A DNA stretch of 64,000 bases from an uncultured Bacteroidaceae bacterium (GCA_905235525.1 CAJOLW010000010.1:116037-180036), one strand, 5' to 3'. Shown: positions 1 through 9,007, numbered from the stretch's first letter. The notes: generated by a model from the letters alone, not told the origin. Made by a program: numbers and translations.

Positions 1-84
1 AACACAAAAACTATGCAAAATTACAACATTTTCTTTGAACGAGAAAGACTTTCTTTGAAAATATTTACTTTTCTCTTATTAGAA

Positions 85-235
85 GTACTATCGTTCGACA
101 AAATCAATGAAAAAAACTTTTTTCCTTGTTTTTGTACTCACTTAATCGTACCGTTGACTTCGTCTAAGGTACTATCGTTCGACAAAATCAATGAAAAAAC
201 CTTTTTTCCTTGCTTTTGTACTCACTTAATCGTAC
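85..235 (+). repeat. Tandem direct repeat carrying a duplicated promoter
   Basis: Two copies of a segment of about 67 bases (85-152 and 169-235) follow each other, both starting GTACTATCGTTCGAC and ending ACTTAATCGTACC, with only a few differences. Each has a TTG 20 bases before a -7 position. Copy 2 runs into a perfect TACCTTTG box (233-240); copy 1 has TACCGTTG (149-156), one base off. An open frame of 96 codons through the region is an effect of the repeat and is not called as a gene. Confidence 0.85.
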
Positions 236-240
236 CTTTG
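210..240 (+). promoter_or_regulatory. Promoter of the aromatic-rich protein / porin genes
   Basis: TTG at 210-212, a 20-base spacer and TACCTTTG at 233-240 match the Bacteroidetes housekeeping promoter. Transcription would begin near 247 and leave a leader of about 125 bases before the gene at 373. Confidence 0.7.
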
Positions 241-372
241 CACAAGCAGTTTCCCTTTTTAGGGATTTTCCCCTGCGAAGGTAGGGATTTCAATATGGGA
301 TAATGGAAAATAAGTACGAACTTTGCATCAGATACAATATATCAAGATGTACAATCATAAAATAGAACGGAT

Positions 373-1620
373 ATGAAGAGATTTTTGACATTGGCATTAG
401 TTCTGGTTCCATTGCTCAGCATGGCACAGGACGACCTTTATTTCACTTCTTCTAAGAAAGTGAAGGAGGCTGCACAGAAAAGGGCGGCGGCATCGATGAG
501 TGCGAGGACAGAAACGGTGGTTGCTCCTGCTGTAGTGGATTACCATAGCAATACGCGTAGTGAGGATGAATACAATCGTCGCTATGTATATGATGGTCAG
601 TATCCTGACGAATCGCTTGATGCACGTATTGATACTGTCGGTATTGACGATGTGCAACCAAGATATGATATGAATGATCCTGAGTTAGACTATCGTTACT
701 CTCGTCGTATCGTTCGTTTCCACAGCCCACGTCTCTATGCATTGACAAGCCCTTACTATTGGGATCTTTATTATGGTTATGGTGCATGGGATTATCTCTA
801 TGATCCATGGGATCCTTGGTATTGGCATTATGGCTGGAGTTATGGTTGGACCTGGGGACCCTGGGACTGTTGGTATGGCAGCATATGGGGGTGGAGTCGT
901 CCTTATGGCTGGACATATTGGGGATGGGGACCAAGTTGGAGCCGCCCTGTTTACTACACTACATACCATCGTAATATTGTACCTCGTGAATTTAACTCTT
1001 CGCGTGGACACATGGCGGCAGGCAATAGAATCCGTACCAATGCAGCAGGTGGCAGTAATATAGGTGTACGCACCACCACTAATGCGTTGTCTTCACGTAC
1101 TTCAGCAAATAGGGAACGAACAAGTACAATCCCTACACGTGCTGGGGTGCAAAGTGTTCGCGGTAATGGTGGCACACGTGCCAACGGAACTTCTTATACA
1201 GATTATACCAATGTACGTACTGGTCGTACTGCCACAGCAACGAATCAGGGCACACGTACCCAGGTGTATAACGCTGCCCGTGAAGGTGCTGCCAGAAGAA
1301 GTACGATTGGGAACAACACTTATCAGCCCGCTCGTTCGTCTGACAATCAAAACAGTAGCAACCGTACCACAGTGCAGCCCCAGACGCGCACTCAACAGCC
1401 CCAGACACGCACTCAACAGACAACAACGGTTCAGCCTCAGACACGTACTCAACAGACAACAACGGTTCAGCCTCAGACGCGTACTTACACACCAGCCACA
1501 ACCACACGTAGTTCATCTACAGGAAGTATTGGTGGAGGAAGCATCGGTGGAGGTGGCACTCGTGGCGGTGGCAGTTTTGGTGGCGGCGGTGGCGGCCGTA
1601 GTGGTGGTGGAAGACGCTAA
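373..1620 (+). CDS. Secreted aromatic-rich, low-complexity protein
   Basis: A 415-residue protein of unknown function. The first 18 residues form a signal peptide ending LLSMAQ, so it is exported. Residues of about 125-200 are extraordinarily rich in tryptophan, tyrosine and glycine (for example YYWDLYYGYGAWDY and WGPWDCWYGSIWGW). There follows a Thr/Asn/Arg-rich region, three or four units of the type TTVQPQTRTQQ, and a glycine-rich tail ending GGRSGGGRR. This composition suggests a disordered or self-associating envelope or extracellular protein; that is inference. It lies 60 bases before the porin gene on the same strand and is probably cotranscribed with it. No enzyme motif is visible. 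Confidence 0.75.
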   Translation: MKRFLTLALVLVPLLSMAQDDLYFTSSKKVKEAAQKRAAASMSARTETVVAPAVVDYHSNTRSEDEYNRRYVYDGQYPDESLDARIDTVGIDDVQPRYDMNDPELDYRYSRRIVRFHSPRLYALTSPYYWDLYYGYGAWDYLYDPWDPWYWHYGWSYGWTWGPWDCWYGSIWGWSRPYGWTYWGWGPSWSRPVYYTTYHRNIVPREFNSSRGHMAAGNRIRTNAAGGSNIGVRTTTNALSSRTSANRERTSTIPTRAGVQSVRGNGGTRANGTSYTDYTNVRTGRTATATNQGTRTQVYNAAREGAARRSTIGNNTYQPARSSDNQNSSNRTTVQPQTRTQQPQTRTQQTTTVQPQTRTQQTTTVQPQTRTYTPATTTRSSSTGSIGGGSIGGGGTRGGGSFGGGGGGRSGGGRR

Positions 1621-1680
1621 AGGAACATCATTTTTTCTGCTAAGTAAGAATCACAAATATACATTATATTATTAGACAGT

Positions 1681-3156
1681 ATGAAGACAGTGAATAAATA
1701 TCTTTTGCTTGCAGCATTTGTCAGTGTTGCTGGTGTGTCATATGCGCAAGACAGTTACGATGCACAAAACTTTGCCAACAGCGACCTGAACGGAACAGCC
1801 CGTTTCGTGGCAATGGGTGGAGCACTCGGTGCTCTGGGTGGCGATGTCAGTGTGATGAGCACGAACCCGGCGGGTACAGGACTGTATCGTGGCAGCGATG
1901 CGGCTATCAGTCTCAGTGGTGTGTTTACTGGCAACGGTGCCATGGGACATGATGGTTCACGTATGTCGCTTGATCAAGGTGGTGTGTTGATCGCTTTCGA
2001 TATGGATAAACCCACCAACCAAGGCTTGCAGTTCGTAAACTTTGGCGTGAACTACCAGAAGAAGCGCAACTACCTCTTTAATCAATTGACCGACATCGAC
2101 AATCTTGGATTCTTTAGCCAGACCTATCAGATTGCAGACTTGTGCAATTATGCCTATGCCAATAACTATTGGAATGGCACCATGGCAGATATGAGCGCAA
2201 TCAAGAAGGGAGTACATGGCGGTATCCTGAAAGAAGACGAAAATGGCTATTCGGGTCTGCCTTCTTCCAATGCCTATTTCGAGAAAGCCACATTCGGTGC
2301 AAACATTCAGGCTGATGTCAATCTCTCATTCAACATCAGTGACCAATTCTTTGTGGGTGCATCCATTGGTGTTTACGATATTGACTATAGTCGTGAATCC
2401 TTCTATCAGGAAAGGGGTACAGACGGGAACTTCTACGATTTCACCAATTGGTACAAGACCGAAGGGGATGGTTTTGATGTAAAACTTGGTTTCATCTGCC
2501 GACCCATTGAAGAAAGCCCCTTCCGTTTCGGCGTGACCGTCCATACTCCGACATGGTATCGTTTGACGGACGCAAATGATTCGTATCTTTATTATAATAA
2601 TGAATATGTTTCATATGGCTCAAATGCTGAATATGACTATCGATTCCGTACACCATGGAAATTTGGTGTCAGTCTTGGACATACTGTCGGTAAGAACTTT
2701 GCCATTGGTGCAGAGTATGAATTTCAGGATCTTGGATCCATGCATTACAGCGAGGTGGATGGATACAACTCTGACTACTTCCGCAACATGAATAAAGTGA
2801 TGGACCAAACGCTTCGTGGACAGCACACCTTGAAAGTGGGTGCAGAGTTCAAACCCATTGATGAACTTTCTCTTCGTGTAGGTTACAATTTCGTGTCTTC
2901 TCCTTTCAAGAAAGACGCATTCCGTACTATCGGCTATGATGGACCTTACACTGAAACCGACTATACCAATTGGGGGGCTATCAACCGCTTCTCTGTCGGT
3001 TTGGGCTATCGCTACAAGGGTGGCTATGTAGATCTAACCTATCAGTATCAGGCACAGAAGGGCGATTTCTATGCTTTTGACAGCGTGAATATGAAGCCTG
3101 CCAAGATAGATGCTAATCGCTCACAATTGATGGCGACATTCGGTTTCCGTTTCTAA
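1681..3156 (+). CDS. OmpP1/FadL-family outer-membrane transport protein
   Basis: A 491-residue protein with a signal peptide cleaved after about residue 22 (VSYAQ). The start of the mature protein (ARFVAMGGALGALGGDVS, then NPAGTGLYR) is typical of the FadL/TodX/OmpP1 family, whose members form 14-stranded beta-barrels with an N-terminal plug and let hydrophobic compounds cross the outer membrane. The rest alternates aromatic and polar residues as in beta-strands and ends in a C-terminal phenylalanine (FGFRF), as expected for an outer-membrane barrel. In Bacteroidetes such proteins are often labelled hemin receptors, a name not supported by sequence alone. A GGATGCA/TGCATCC hairpin follows at 3184. 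Confidence 0.85.
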   Translation: MKTVNKYLLLAAFVSVAGVSYAQDSYDAQNFANSDLNGTARFVAMGGALGALGGDVSVMSTNPAGTGLYRGSDAAISLSGVFTGNGAMGHDGSRMSLDQGGVLIAFDMDKPTNQGLQFVNFGVNYQKKRNYLFNQLTDIDNLGFFSQTYQIADLCNYAYANNYWNGTMADMSAIKKGVHGGILKEDENGYSGLPSSNAYFEKATFGANIQADVNLSFNISDQFFVGASIGVYDIDYSRESFYQERGTDGNFYDFTNWYKTEGDGFDVKLGFICRPIEESPFRFGVTVHTPTWYRLTDANDSYLYYNNEYVSYGSNAEYDYRFRTPWKFGVSLGHTVGKNFAIGAEYEFQDLGSMHYSEVDGYNSDYFRNMNKVMDQTLRGQHTLKVGAEFKPIDELSLRVGYNFVSSPFKKDAFRTIGYDGPYTETDYTNWGAINRFSVGLGYRYKGGYVDLTYQYQAQKGDFYAFDSVNMKPAKIDANRSQLMATFGFRF

Positions 3157-3183
3157 AAATGTGAAGCCATAACAAACGTATGA

Positions 3184-3216
3184 GGATGCAGCGTTAGTCG
3201 TTGCATCCCCTTATTA
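3184..3216 (+). terminator. Probable terminator after the porin gene
   Basis: Inverted repeat GGATGCA ... TGCATCC (3184-3207) followed by CCTTATTAT, 27 bases after the porin stop codon. Confidence 0.55.
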
Positions 3217-3268
3217 TATACTCATGTCCCACAAGTCGTCGAAGTTATCGAAGAGGGTAGGGCTCATA

Positions 3269-3302
3269 CAAAGAAAGAGCCACATACGTGACTCTTTCTT
3301 TG
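3269..3302 (-). terminator. Terminator of the tRNA operon
   Basis: CAAAGAAAGAG ... CTCTTTCTTTG forms an 11-base-pair stem directly downstream of the last tRNA on the minus strand. Its T-rich arms could let it also stop plus-strand transcripts from the porin gene. Confidence 0.65.
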
Positions 3303-3387
3303 CGGAGGGAGAGGGATTCGAACCCCCGGTGCCTCTCAGCACGACGGTTTTCAAGACCGTTGTAATCGACCACTCTACCATCCCTCC
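3303..3387 (-). tRNA. tRNA-Ser(TGA)
   Basis: Class II cloverleaf with acceptor GGAGGGA/TCCCTCC, a long variable arm, GGTTCGAATCC in the T arm and anticodon loop CTTGAAA (anticodon TGA). CCA is not encoded. It is last in an eight-tRNA operon. Confidence 0.93.
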
Positions 3388-3430
3388 TAAAATGAAAGGG
3401 ATTTTGATATTGTCTCAATCCCTTTCCTTG

Positions 3431-3503
3431 TACGCCCTCAGGGGCTCGAACCCTGGACCCATTGATTAAGAGTCAATTGCTCTACCAACTGAGCTAAGGA
3501 CGC
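3431..3503 (-). tRNA. tRNA-Lys(CTT)
   Basis: 73-base cloverleaf with anticodon loop CTCTTAA between ATTGA and TCAAT stem arms, giving anticodon CTT. The acceptor GCGTCCT/AGGGCGT contains G-U pairs. Confidence 0.9.
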
Positions 3504-3518
3504 ATCTTTATGTTTTGG

Positions 3519-3592
3519 CGCTTCAGGATGGGCTTGAACCAACGACCCCATGATTAACAGTCATGTGCTCTAACCAACTGAGCTACTGAAGC
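3519..3592 (-). tRNA. tRNA-Asn(GTT)
   Basis: 74-base cloverleaf with acceptor GCTTCAG/CTGAAGC and anticodon loop CTGTTAA (anticodon GTT). Confidence 0.92.
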
Positions 3593-3618
3593 ATTTTTTA
3601 TTTCTGGCGTTCCTTGTG

Positions 3619-3700
3619 TGAAGAGGAGGAGACTCGAACTCCCACGGGCTGAGCCCACTACCCCCTCAAAGTAGCGCGTCTACCATTCCGCCACCTCTCC
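3619..3700 (-). tRNA. tRNA-Leu(GAG)
   Basis: Class II cloverleaf with acceptor GGAGAGG, variable arm GGGCTCAGCCC and anticodon loop TTGAGGG (anticodon GAG). Confidence 0.9.
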
Positions 3701-3748
3701 ATGAAGGATTTTCTTTTTGTCTGAGAATATCGGAAGTTCCGATTGTAG

Positions 3749-3821
3749 AGCGGAAGACGGGGCTCAAACCCGCGACCCCCAGCTTGGAAGGCTAGTGCTC
3801 TATCAACTGAGCTACTTCCGC
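3749..3821 (-). tRNA. tRNA-Gly(TCC)
   Basis: 73-base cloverleaf with acceptor GCGGAAG/CTTCCGC and anticodon loop CTTCCAA (anticodon TCC). Confidence 0.92.
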
Positions 3822-3850
3822 ATTCTTTATCTCATAGGTTTTACCCTTTG

Positions 3851-3933
3851 TGGGCAGGGACGGATTCGAACCGCCGAAGCCGTAAGGCAACAGATTTACA
3901 GTCTGCCCGTTTTAACCACTTACCTACCTACCC
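3851..3933 (-). tRNA. tRNA-Tyr(GTA)
   Basis: Class II cloverleaf with acceptor GGGTAGG/CCTGCCC, anticodon loop CTGTAAA (anticodon GTA) and a long variable arm. Confidence 0.92.
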
Positions 3934-3971
3934 AAAGCTTTCGCTTGTATTGTCTTGCCCATTGTAAAAAG

Positions 3972-4045
3972 TGACTCGCACAGGATTCAAACCTGTAACC
4001 TTTTGATCCGTAGTCAAATGCTCTATTCAGTTGAGCTAGCGAGCC
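3972..4045 (-). tRNA. tRNA-Arg(ACG)
   Basis: 74-base cloverleaf with acceptor GGCTCGC/GCGAGTC and anticodon loop CTACGGA (anticodon ACG, expected to be modified to ICG). Confidence 0.92.
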
Positions 4046-4056
4046 AAATTGTGGGC

Positions 4057-4073
4057 GTGGGCGCTGACGGATT
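4057..4073 (-). repeat. Duplicated 3'-end fragment of tRNA-Val
   Basis: The 17 bases GTGGGCGCTGACGGATT repeat exactly the 3' acceptor/T-arm part of the adjacent tRNA-Val (4104-4120). They lie in the spacer between tRNA-Val and tRNA-Arg and look like the trace of a partial duplication or loss of a tRNA copy. Confidence 0.7.
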
Positions 4074-4104
4074 GTTTTCAACGAACCGTCATCTCTCACT
4101 TTTG

Positions 4105-4179
4105 TGGGCGCTGACGGATTCGAACCGCCGACCCTCTGCTTGTAAGGCAGACGCTCTGAACCAACTGAGCTAAGCGCCC
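4105..4179 (-). tRNA. tRNA-Val(TAC)
   Basis: 75-base cloverleaf with acceptor GGGCGCT/AGCGCCC and anticodon loop CTTACAA (anticodon TAC). First gene of the tRNA operon, about 85 bases after its promoter. Confidence 0.93.
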
Positions 4180-4268
4180 TCTTGCCAAACTGAGAAGTCC
4201 TTGGGAAATAACGTGGTCTCACTAGACTTTGTTATGTTGTATCCTTCGTTCCTTCTCGAAAGCGAGTG

Positions 4269-4276
4269 CAAAGGTA
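4269..4276 (-). promoter_or_regulatory. -7 box of the tRNA operon promoter
   Basis: TACCTTTG read on the minus strand (followed by C), upstream of tRNA-Val and oriented toward the eight tRNAs. Confidence 0.65.
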
Positions 4277-4405
4277 GGGACTTTTTGGCGAACTGCCAAA
4301 TATTTGAAGGACTTTTTTCCAATTTTTTTTAGCCCTTTCCTATAAATTACTGATTATCAGCAATGCCTTTTAGACACGTTTTTTGGCAAGATGTAGAAAT
4401 ATTGG

Positions 4406-4708
4406 TTATTTGAACTCAAATAAGTTGATGAAGCCAGTCATGGTGAACACCTGGCGCAACTCGTTGTTGAGTCCTTGAATATACACGTGCTTGCCATTAG
4501 CCTTGGCATTTTTCAGGATGCTGAGGAAGATGCGCAGACCACTGGAGGAAATGTATTCCAGTTTATTGCAGTCGAGGATGATGTCACTCTTCACATCGTC
4601 CATGACGGGTTGTACATCCATTTGCACTTGTGAGGAGGCTGACGTGTCAAGACGGCCCTCAAAATAGACAACTTGGTTGTTGTTCTCTTCTTTAATTGTC
4701 GTTTTCAT
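4406..4708 (-). CDS. STAS-domain anti-sigma factor antagonist-like protein
   Basis: A 100-residue single STAS domain of the SpoIIAA/RsbV type. The sequence YFEGRLDTSAS near residues 15-25 is the typical entry strand. DCNKLEYISSSGLRIFLSILKNAK (about 46-69) contains the conserved D-x-S-S-G-L region, where a serine is phosphorylated in known family members; SSSG here offers that residue. Such proteins are phosphorylated by an RsbW-like kinase and dephosphorylated by a PP2C phosphatase. Both activities are predicted in the protein encoded just upstream (64 bases away, same strand), so the two probably form one partner-switching module. The target sigma factor or effector is not visible. Confidence 0.88.
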   Translation of the reverse strand: MKTTIKEENNNQVVYFEGRLDTSASSQVQMDVQPVMDDVKSDIILDCNKLEYISSSGLRIFLSILKNAKANGKHVYIQGLNNELRQVFTMTGFINLFEFK

Positions 4709-4772
4709 AATTACTTCTTTTGTTTAATGATTATTATTGATGAAACTTGATTCTTTTCATTAACCCCTAACC

Positions 4773-7139
4773 TTAACTCTCAACTCTTAACTTTTTCCGC
4801 AGTGTCAGGACATTCATGTCGTCCTTGCGCTCATAGTTAATGCTGTCCATGAGTTGTGTGACGAGGTGGATGCCAAGACCACCGATGGGGCGTTCCTCCG
4901 CTGAGAGCGTCGTGTCCACATCCTTGCGCATGGTCGGGTCAAAAGGTATGCCACTGTCGCTGATGATGAACTTGAGGCATTTGTCGTTGGCTGCAGCCAC
5001 AATGTGAATATCTCCAGTTGTGCCTCCAGGATAGGCATAGTTCATCACGTTCACCACGGCCTCCTCCATGGCAAGGTCCATTTGCATGGTGGTGGCAGCA
5101 TCAAAGTTCACCTTTTCGCACACCGTATCCACAAAGTCCGTGAGTTGCGGCACTTGGCTGACATCGTTGGTCAGGATGATTTCTTGCTTAAAAAGCAGAT
5201 TTTGGTCAGGCCTGATATAGCGAATGGCGAGCATGGTTAGGTCGTCGCTTTGTTCTGCTTCCCCAGTGAAATCATGCACAACCTCCACCACACGTTCTAT
5301 GATGTCCTGCGAAGAGGAAGAGAAAGGCACCGCTTCAATCATTCGTTCTTCCCCGAACAACTCATGCTCCATGTTTTCAGCCTCGGTGAGTCCGTCGGTG
5401 TAGAGGACGAGAGTGGTGCCCGGGGCGATGTTCGTCTCTTGCAGCGTGAACTTCCATCCGCCCATGATGCCGATGGGGAGGTTGCTGTCACAAGGGAGGA
5501 ACGTCTTCTCCTTCACTTTCTCCGCCTCGTTGAGCAAGAGCGGAGCGTTATGTCCTGCATTACAGTAGCGCAACCGTCCCGTAGGCAGGTCGAGCACACC
5601 GATAAAGAGCGTGACGAACATGTTCAGTTCGTTATCCTCAGCCATTCGGTCATTCATCTGTGAGATAATGCGGTTCGGGTGTGGCTCATGCATTGAGAGG
5701 GTGCGGAAAAGCGATCGTGCCACTGCCATGACCAGTGAAGCAGGAATGCCCTTACCTGACACGTCTCCGATGCAAAAGAACAATTTTTCATCCCTGATAT
5801 AGAAGTCGAAGAGGTCCCCCCCCACCTCTTTGGCGGGGGTTTGTTGTCCGTATATGTCGATGTCGTCGCGGTCAGGGTAGGGAGGATAAATCTTCGGCAG
5901 CATCGCCCGTTGGATGTTGCTGGCAATTCTCAGTTCACTCTCAATGCGCCCTTTCTGCTCGTTCACCTGCTTGAGTTCCTCCATTTGCTGCTCCAGCGAG
6001 CGTTGCATGGTGACAAACGAATTGCGTAGCCTCAGCATCTCGTCCTTCGAACGCACAGGAGGCAGTTCGGCTTGCAAGTTGCCATGTGCCACCTCGTTCA
6101 CGGCTTGGGTGAATTGGGTGAGTGGCAGGGTGAGGCGGCGCACACCAATCTTCAGGATGAAGGCAAGTATCACCAGCATGATCATGATGAGTGCTGCTAC
6201 AATGAATCCTGCTGTGGCGGCACTGCTGAAGAACTCTTTCGCACTGCACACAATTGCCATTGACCAACCTGTACGAATGACAGGTTTGTAAAAGATGAAC
6301 GAGTTTCCCAGATGAGGTGAGCGGAAGCGCTTCATATCCATCTTCCCGTCTGTCATATCTTGTCCTATCTGTGCCAAATCGTCATTCTTCAGCATGTTCG
6401 CTGCGTCGAAAATGGTTTCATCTAGCACCGCCTTCTTGATGGGATGAGCGAGGTAGGTGCCTTTCTTGGAGAGAATGAAACAGTAGGACTGGTCATAATA
6501 TTTTAGCGAATCCATCATATTCGACAACCAGTCAAGCGACACGTCGGCTGTGACGATTGCATATACATTACCTTCATCGTCTGTCAGCGGATAACTGTAG
6601 GTGGTCATTGTCATATCACCTCCTCCGATGTCGCAATAAGGCTCGCTCCAATGTTCCTGCTTCGACTTCTTGGGCATCTGGTACCACTCCATAGTGGGGT
6701 AATCGTAGGTGTCGGAACCTAATTGCTTGGAGAGAATTTCACCCTTCGAATTCCGATAACTGTAGGGCGAGAAATAGTGCCCCTCGTCGGGATAATAATT
6801 GGGTTCAAAAGCAATGGCAGCCCCTACAATCATGGGGTTGGTTTCCAGTATATCATGGGTGATGCGGTACATCTCCTCATGGGGGGCATTCACGTTCTTT
6901 CTAATCTCGTTAGTGTGGTTCTTCACAGCCGTTTCCACAGTGATGAAAACCTTGTCAATGTGCTCTTCAGCATTTTCCAACGCGCTTGTTGCCCGCAACT
7001 TCTCCTCACGCAAGACTCCTTCACGCACAAGAATGTTAGTGACAATGGCTGTGGTCAACAATATGATTGCAGCAATCACTATAACCCATAAACTGAGACG
7101 TGTGGCAAAGGATCTGATACGCCAAAATCTGTGTTCCAT
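4773..7139 (-). CDS. Membrane sensor PP2C phosphatase with C-terminal RsbW-like ATPase domain
   Basis: A 788-residue signalling protein. A first membrane helix (about residues 13-36) and a second (about 305-327) enclose a periplasmic Cache-type sensor domain. A HAMP segment and coiled-coil linker follow (about 328-410; LRLRNSFVTMQRSLEQQMEEL). Residues of about 425-640 are a SpoIIE/RsbU PP2C phosphatase with the motifs EVGGDLFDFY, IGDVSGKGIPASLVM, LYTDGLTEA and SDDLTMLAI. The C-terminal 130 residues resemble an RsbW/HATPase_c domain (MEEAVVNVMNYAYPGG and GGLGIHLV). The protein probably senses an extracellular signal and sets the phosphorylation state of the STAS protein encoded just downstream. 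Having both the phosphatase and the kinase-like domain in one chain is notable but known in the family. Confidence 0.88.
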   Translation of the reverse strand: MEHRFWRIRSFATRLSLWVIVIAAIILLTTAIVTNILVREGVLREEKLRATSALENAEEHIDKVFITVETAVKNHTNEIRKNVNAPHEEMYRITHDILETNPMIVGAAIAFEPNYYPDEGHYFSPYSYRNSKGEILSKQLGSDTYDYPTMEWYQMPKKSKQEHWSEPYCDIGGGDMTMTTYSYPLTDDEGNVYAIVTADVSLDWLSNMMDSLKYYDQSYCFILSKKGTYLAHPIKKAVLDETIFDAANMLKNDDLAQIGQDMTDGKMDMKRFRSPHLGNSFIFYKPVIRTGWSMAIVCSAKEFFSSAATAGFIVAALIMIMLVILAFILKIGVRRLTLPLTQFTQAVNEVAHGNLQAELPPVRSKDEMLRLRNSFVTMQRSLEQQMEELKQVNEQKGRIESELRIASNIQRAMLPKIYPPYPDRDDIDIYGQQTPAKEVGGDLFDFYIRDEKLFFCIGDVSGKGIPASLVMAVARSLFRTLSMHEPHPNRIISQMNDRMAEDNELNMFVTLFIGVLDLPTGRLRYCNAGHNAPLLLNEAEKVKEKTFLPCDSNLPIGIMGGWKFTLQETNIAPGTTLVLYTDGLTEAENMEHELFGEERMIEAVPFSSSSQDIIERVVEVVHDFTGEAEQSDDLTMLAIRYIRPDQNLLFKQEIILTNDVSQVPQLTDFVDTVCEKVNFDAATTMQMDLAMEEAVVNVMNYAYPGGTTGDIHIVAAANDKCLKFIISDSGIPFDPTMRKDVDTTLSAEERPIGGLGIHLVTQLMDSINYERKDDMNVLTLRKKLRVES

Positions 7140-7278
7140 GTTTAAATTTAATATAGGAATGAATGATTTCAGTGCAAAAATAGAATATTTTTTTTAGAAA
7201 CAAAAGAAAAAAGAGAAATATCTGTAGGTGGATGGGCTTATTTTCTCTGACAATACAAAAAGTTTCACTTTTTTTGCC

Positions 7279-7286
7279 TAACTTTG
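7279..7286 (+). promoter_or_regulatory. guaA: -7 box of the guaA promoter
   Basis: TAACTTTG (followed by C) 50 bases before the guaA ATG. Its position rules out the earlier in-frame start at 7232, which would lie upstream of the transcription start. Confidence 0.6.
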
Positions 7287-7336
7287 CACAATCCAAGCAG
7301 ACTTTTGGACTCAACAAGATTACATTATTTATATAT

Positions 7337-8944
7337 ATGCAGAAGATTATCATTTTGGATTTCGGTTCGCAGACCACCCAACTCATTGGTCGCCGTGTGC
7401 GTGAGTTGAATACGTTTTGCGAAATCATGCCTTACAACAAGTTTCCCCAGAATGACCCCGATGTGATTGGCGTCATCCTATCTGGCTCGCCCTATAGTGT
7501 TTATGAGGAGCGGGCTTTCAAACTTGATTTCTCTCAGATTCGTGGCAAGTATCCCATCCTCGGCATTTGCTATGGTGCTCAGTTGATGGCACATACGTTC
7601 GGCGGCAAGGTGGAGCCAGAAGGCACCCGTGAGTACGGACGTGCCAACCTCGAGTTCATGGAAGAGGGTAATCCGCTCCTGAAAGGTTTTGCCCCCAACA
7701 GCCAAGTGTGGATGTCCCATGGCGATACCATCACCCAATTGCCCGAAGGATTCCGTTGCATCGCTTCTACCGCTACCGTCAAGTTCGCTGCCTATGCTGC
7801 CAACAATGAGAAGATTTGGGGTGTGCAGTATCATCCCGAAGTGTTCCACTCCATTGACGGAACTCAACTCCTGAAAAATTTCGTGGTTGACATTTGTGGA
7901 GGCAAGCAAGACTGGTCACCCGCATCGTTCGTTGACCAGACGGTGGCAGAACTCCGTCAGCAGGTGGGCGACGACAAGGTCATTCTCGGTCTTTCAGGCG
8001 GTGTCGATTCCTCCGTGGCTGCCGTGTTGCTCAACCGTGCCATTGGCAAGAACCTCACCTGCATCTTTGTCAACAACGGACTCCTCCGCAAGAACGAGTT
8101 CTCTGACGTGCTTCGCGACTACGAATGCCTCGGTCTCAACGTGGTGGGAGTTGATGCCTCCGAAAAGTTCTACCGCGAACTGGCAGGTGTCAGCGAACCC
8201 GAACGCAAGCGAAAAATCATCGGTGCAGGCTTCATCGACGTGTTCGAAGCCGAAGCCAAGAAGATAGAGGGAGCCAAATGGCTGGCACAGGGTACCATCT
8301 ACCCCGACCGCATTGAGTCGCTCAACATCACGGGCAAGGTCATCAAGTCCCACCACAACGTGGGCGGTCTGCCCGAGAAGATGGGCTTGAAACTCTGCGA
8401 ACCCCTCAAGTGGCTCTTTAAGGACGAAGTGCGCCGTGTGGGTCGTCAACTCCAGATGCCCGAACACCTCATCACCCGCCATCCCTTCCCAGGTCCTGGT
8501 TTGGCAGTTCGCATCTTGGGCGACATCACCCCCGAGAAGGTGCGTGTGCTGCAAGATGCCGACGACATCTTCATTCGTGGTCTGCGCAACTGGAAAGTCA
8601 AACTTTCAGGCGAGGAAGCCCGCAAGGTGCTTGCAGCAGGTGTGCCTGCCGACATGAAGGACGGAGAGATTGAAGTGTCCCTTTACGACCAGATTTGGCA
8701 GGCAGGAGCCATCCTCCTCTCCGACGTGAAGAGCGTTGGCGTGATGGGCGATGAACGCACCTACGAGAACCCTGTGGCACTCCGTGCCGTCACTTCCTCT
8801 GATGCCATGACAGCCGACTGGGCAAAACTCCCTTATGAGTTCCTTGCTGAAGTCAGCAACCAGATTATCCGCAATGTGCGTGGCATCAACCGCGTCTGCT
8901 ACGACGTGTCCTCCAAACCACCAGCAACCATTGAGTGGGAATAA
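7337..8944 (+). CDS. guaA: GMP synthase (glutamine-hydrolysing)
   Basis: A 535-residue protein that makes GMP from XMP, ATP and glutamine in purine synthesis. The N-terminal glutamine amidotransferase domain has LGICYGAQ with the catalytic cysteine and a QYHPEVFHS motif with the histidine. The ATP-pyrophosphatase domain starts with the P-loop LSGGVDSSV, and the C-terminal dimerisation domain ends PPATIEWE, as in all GuaA proteins. The start at 7337 ([12 protein letters not shown]) is chosen because the family begins there and the promoter lies at 7279-7286; a longer open frame from 7232 adds 35 unlikely residues. A strong terminator follows. Confidence 0.97.
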   Translation: MQKIIILDFGSQTTQLIGRRVRELNTFCEIMPYNKFPQNDPDVIGVILSGSPYSVYEERAFKLDFSQIRGKYPILGICYGAQLMAHTFGGKVEPEGTREYGRANLEFMEEGNPLLKGFAPNSQVWMSHGDTITQLPEGFRCIASTATVKFAAYAANNEKIWGVQYHPEVFHSIDGTQLLKNFVVDICGGKQDWSPASFVDQTVAELRQQVGDDKVILGLSGGVDSSVAAVLLNRAIGKNLTCIFVNNGLLRKNEFSDVLRDYECLGLNVVGVDASEKFYRELAGVSEPERKRKIIGAGFIDVFEAEAKKIEGAKWLAQGTIYPDRIESLNITGKVIKSHHNVGGLPEKMGLKLCEPLKWLFKDEVRRVGRQLQMPEHLITRHPFPGPGLAVRILGDITPEKVRVLQDADDIFIRGLRNWKVKLSGEEARKVLAAGVPADMKDGEIEVSLYDQIWQAGAILLSDVKSVGVMGDERTYENPVALRAVTSSDAMTADWAKLPYEFLAEVSNQIIRNVRGINRVCYDVSSKPPATIEWE

Positions 8945-8970
8945 AAAACACCCCACAATCCATTCATACG

Positions 8971-9007
8971 AAGCACCTCCAGCCCATAGGTTTGGAGGTG
9001 CTTTTTT
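8971..9007 (+). terminator. guaA terminator
   Basis: AGCACCTCCA ... TTGGAGGTGCT stem followed by TTTTTTG, a classical intrinsic terminator 27 bases after the stop codon. Confidence 0.88.

Noticed and set aside
13..303. 96-codon frame at the left end
   Set aside because: It runs through the tandem promoter repeat and codes two copies of the same low-complexity text; no homology and it contains the promoter.
452..1675. Several overlapping frames on both strands across the aromatic-rich gene
   Set aside because: They are shadows produced by the biased codon composition; only the frame at 373 has a signal peptide and promoter.
7232..7336. Longer N-terminus for GMP synthase
   Set aside because: The added 35 residues precede the promoter -7 box at 7279-7286 and are absent from the family.
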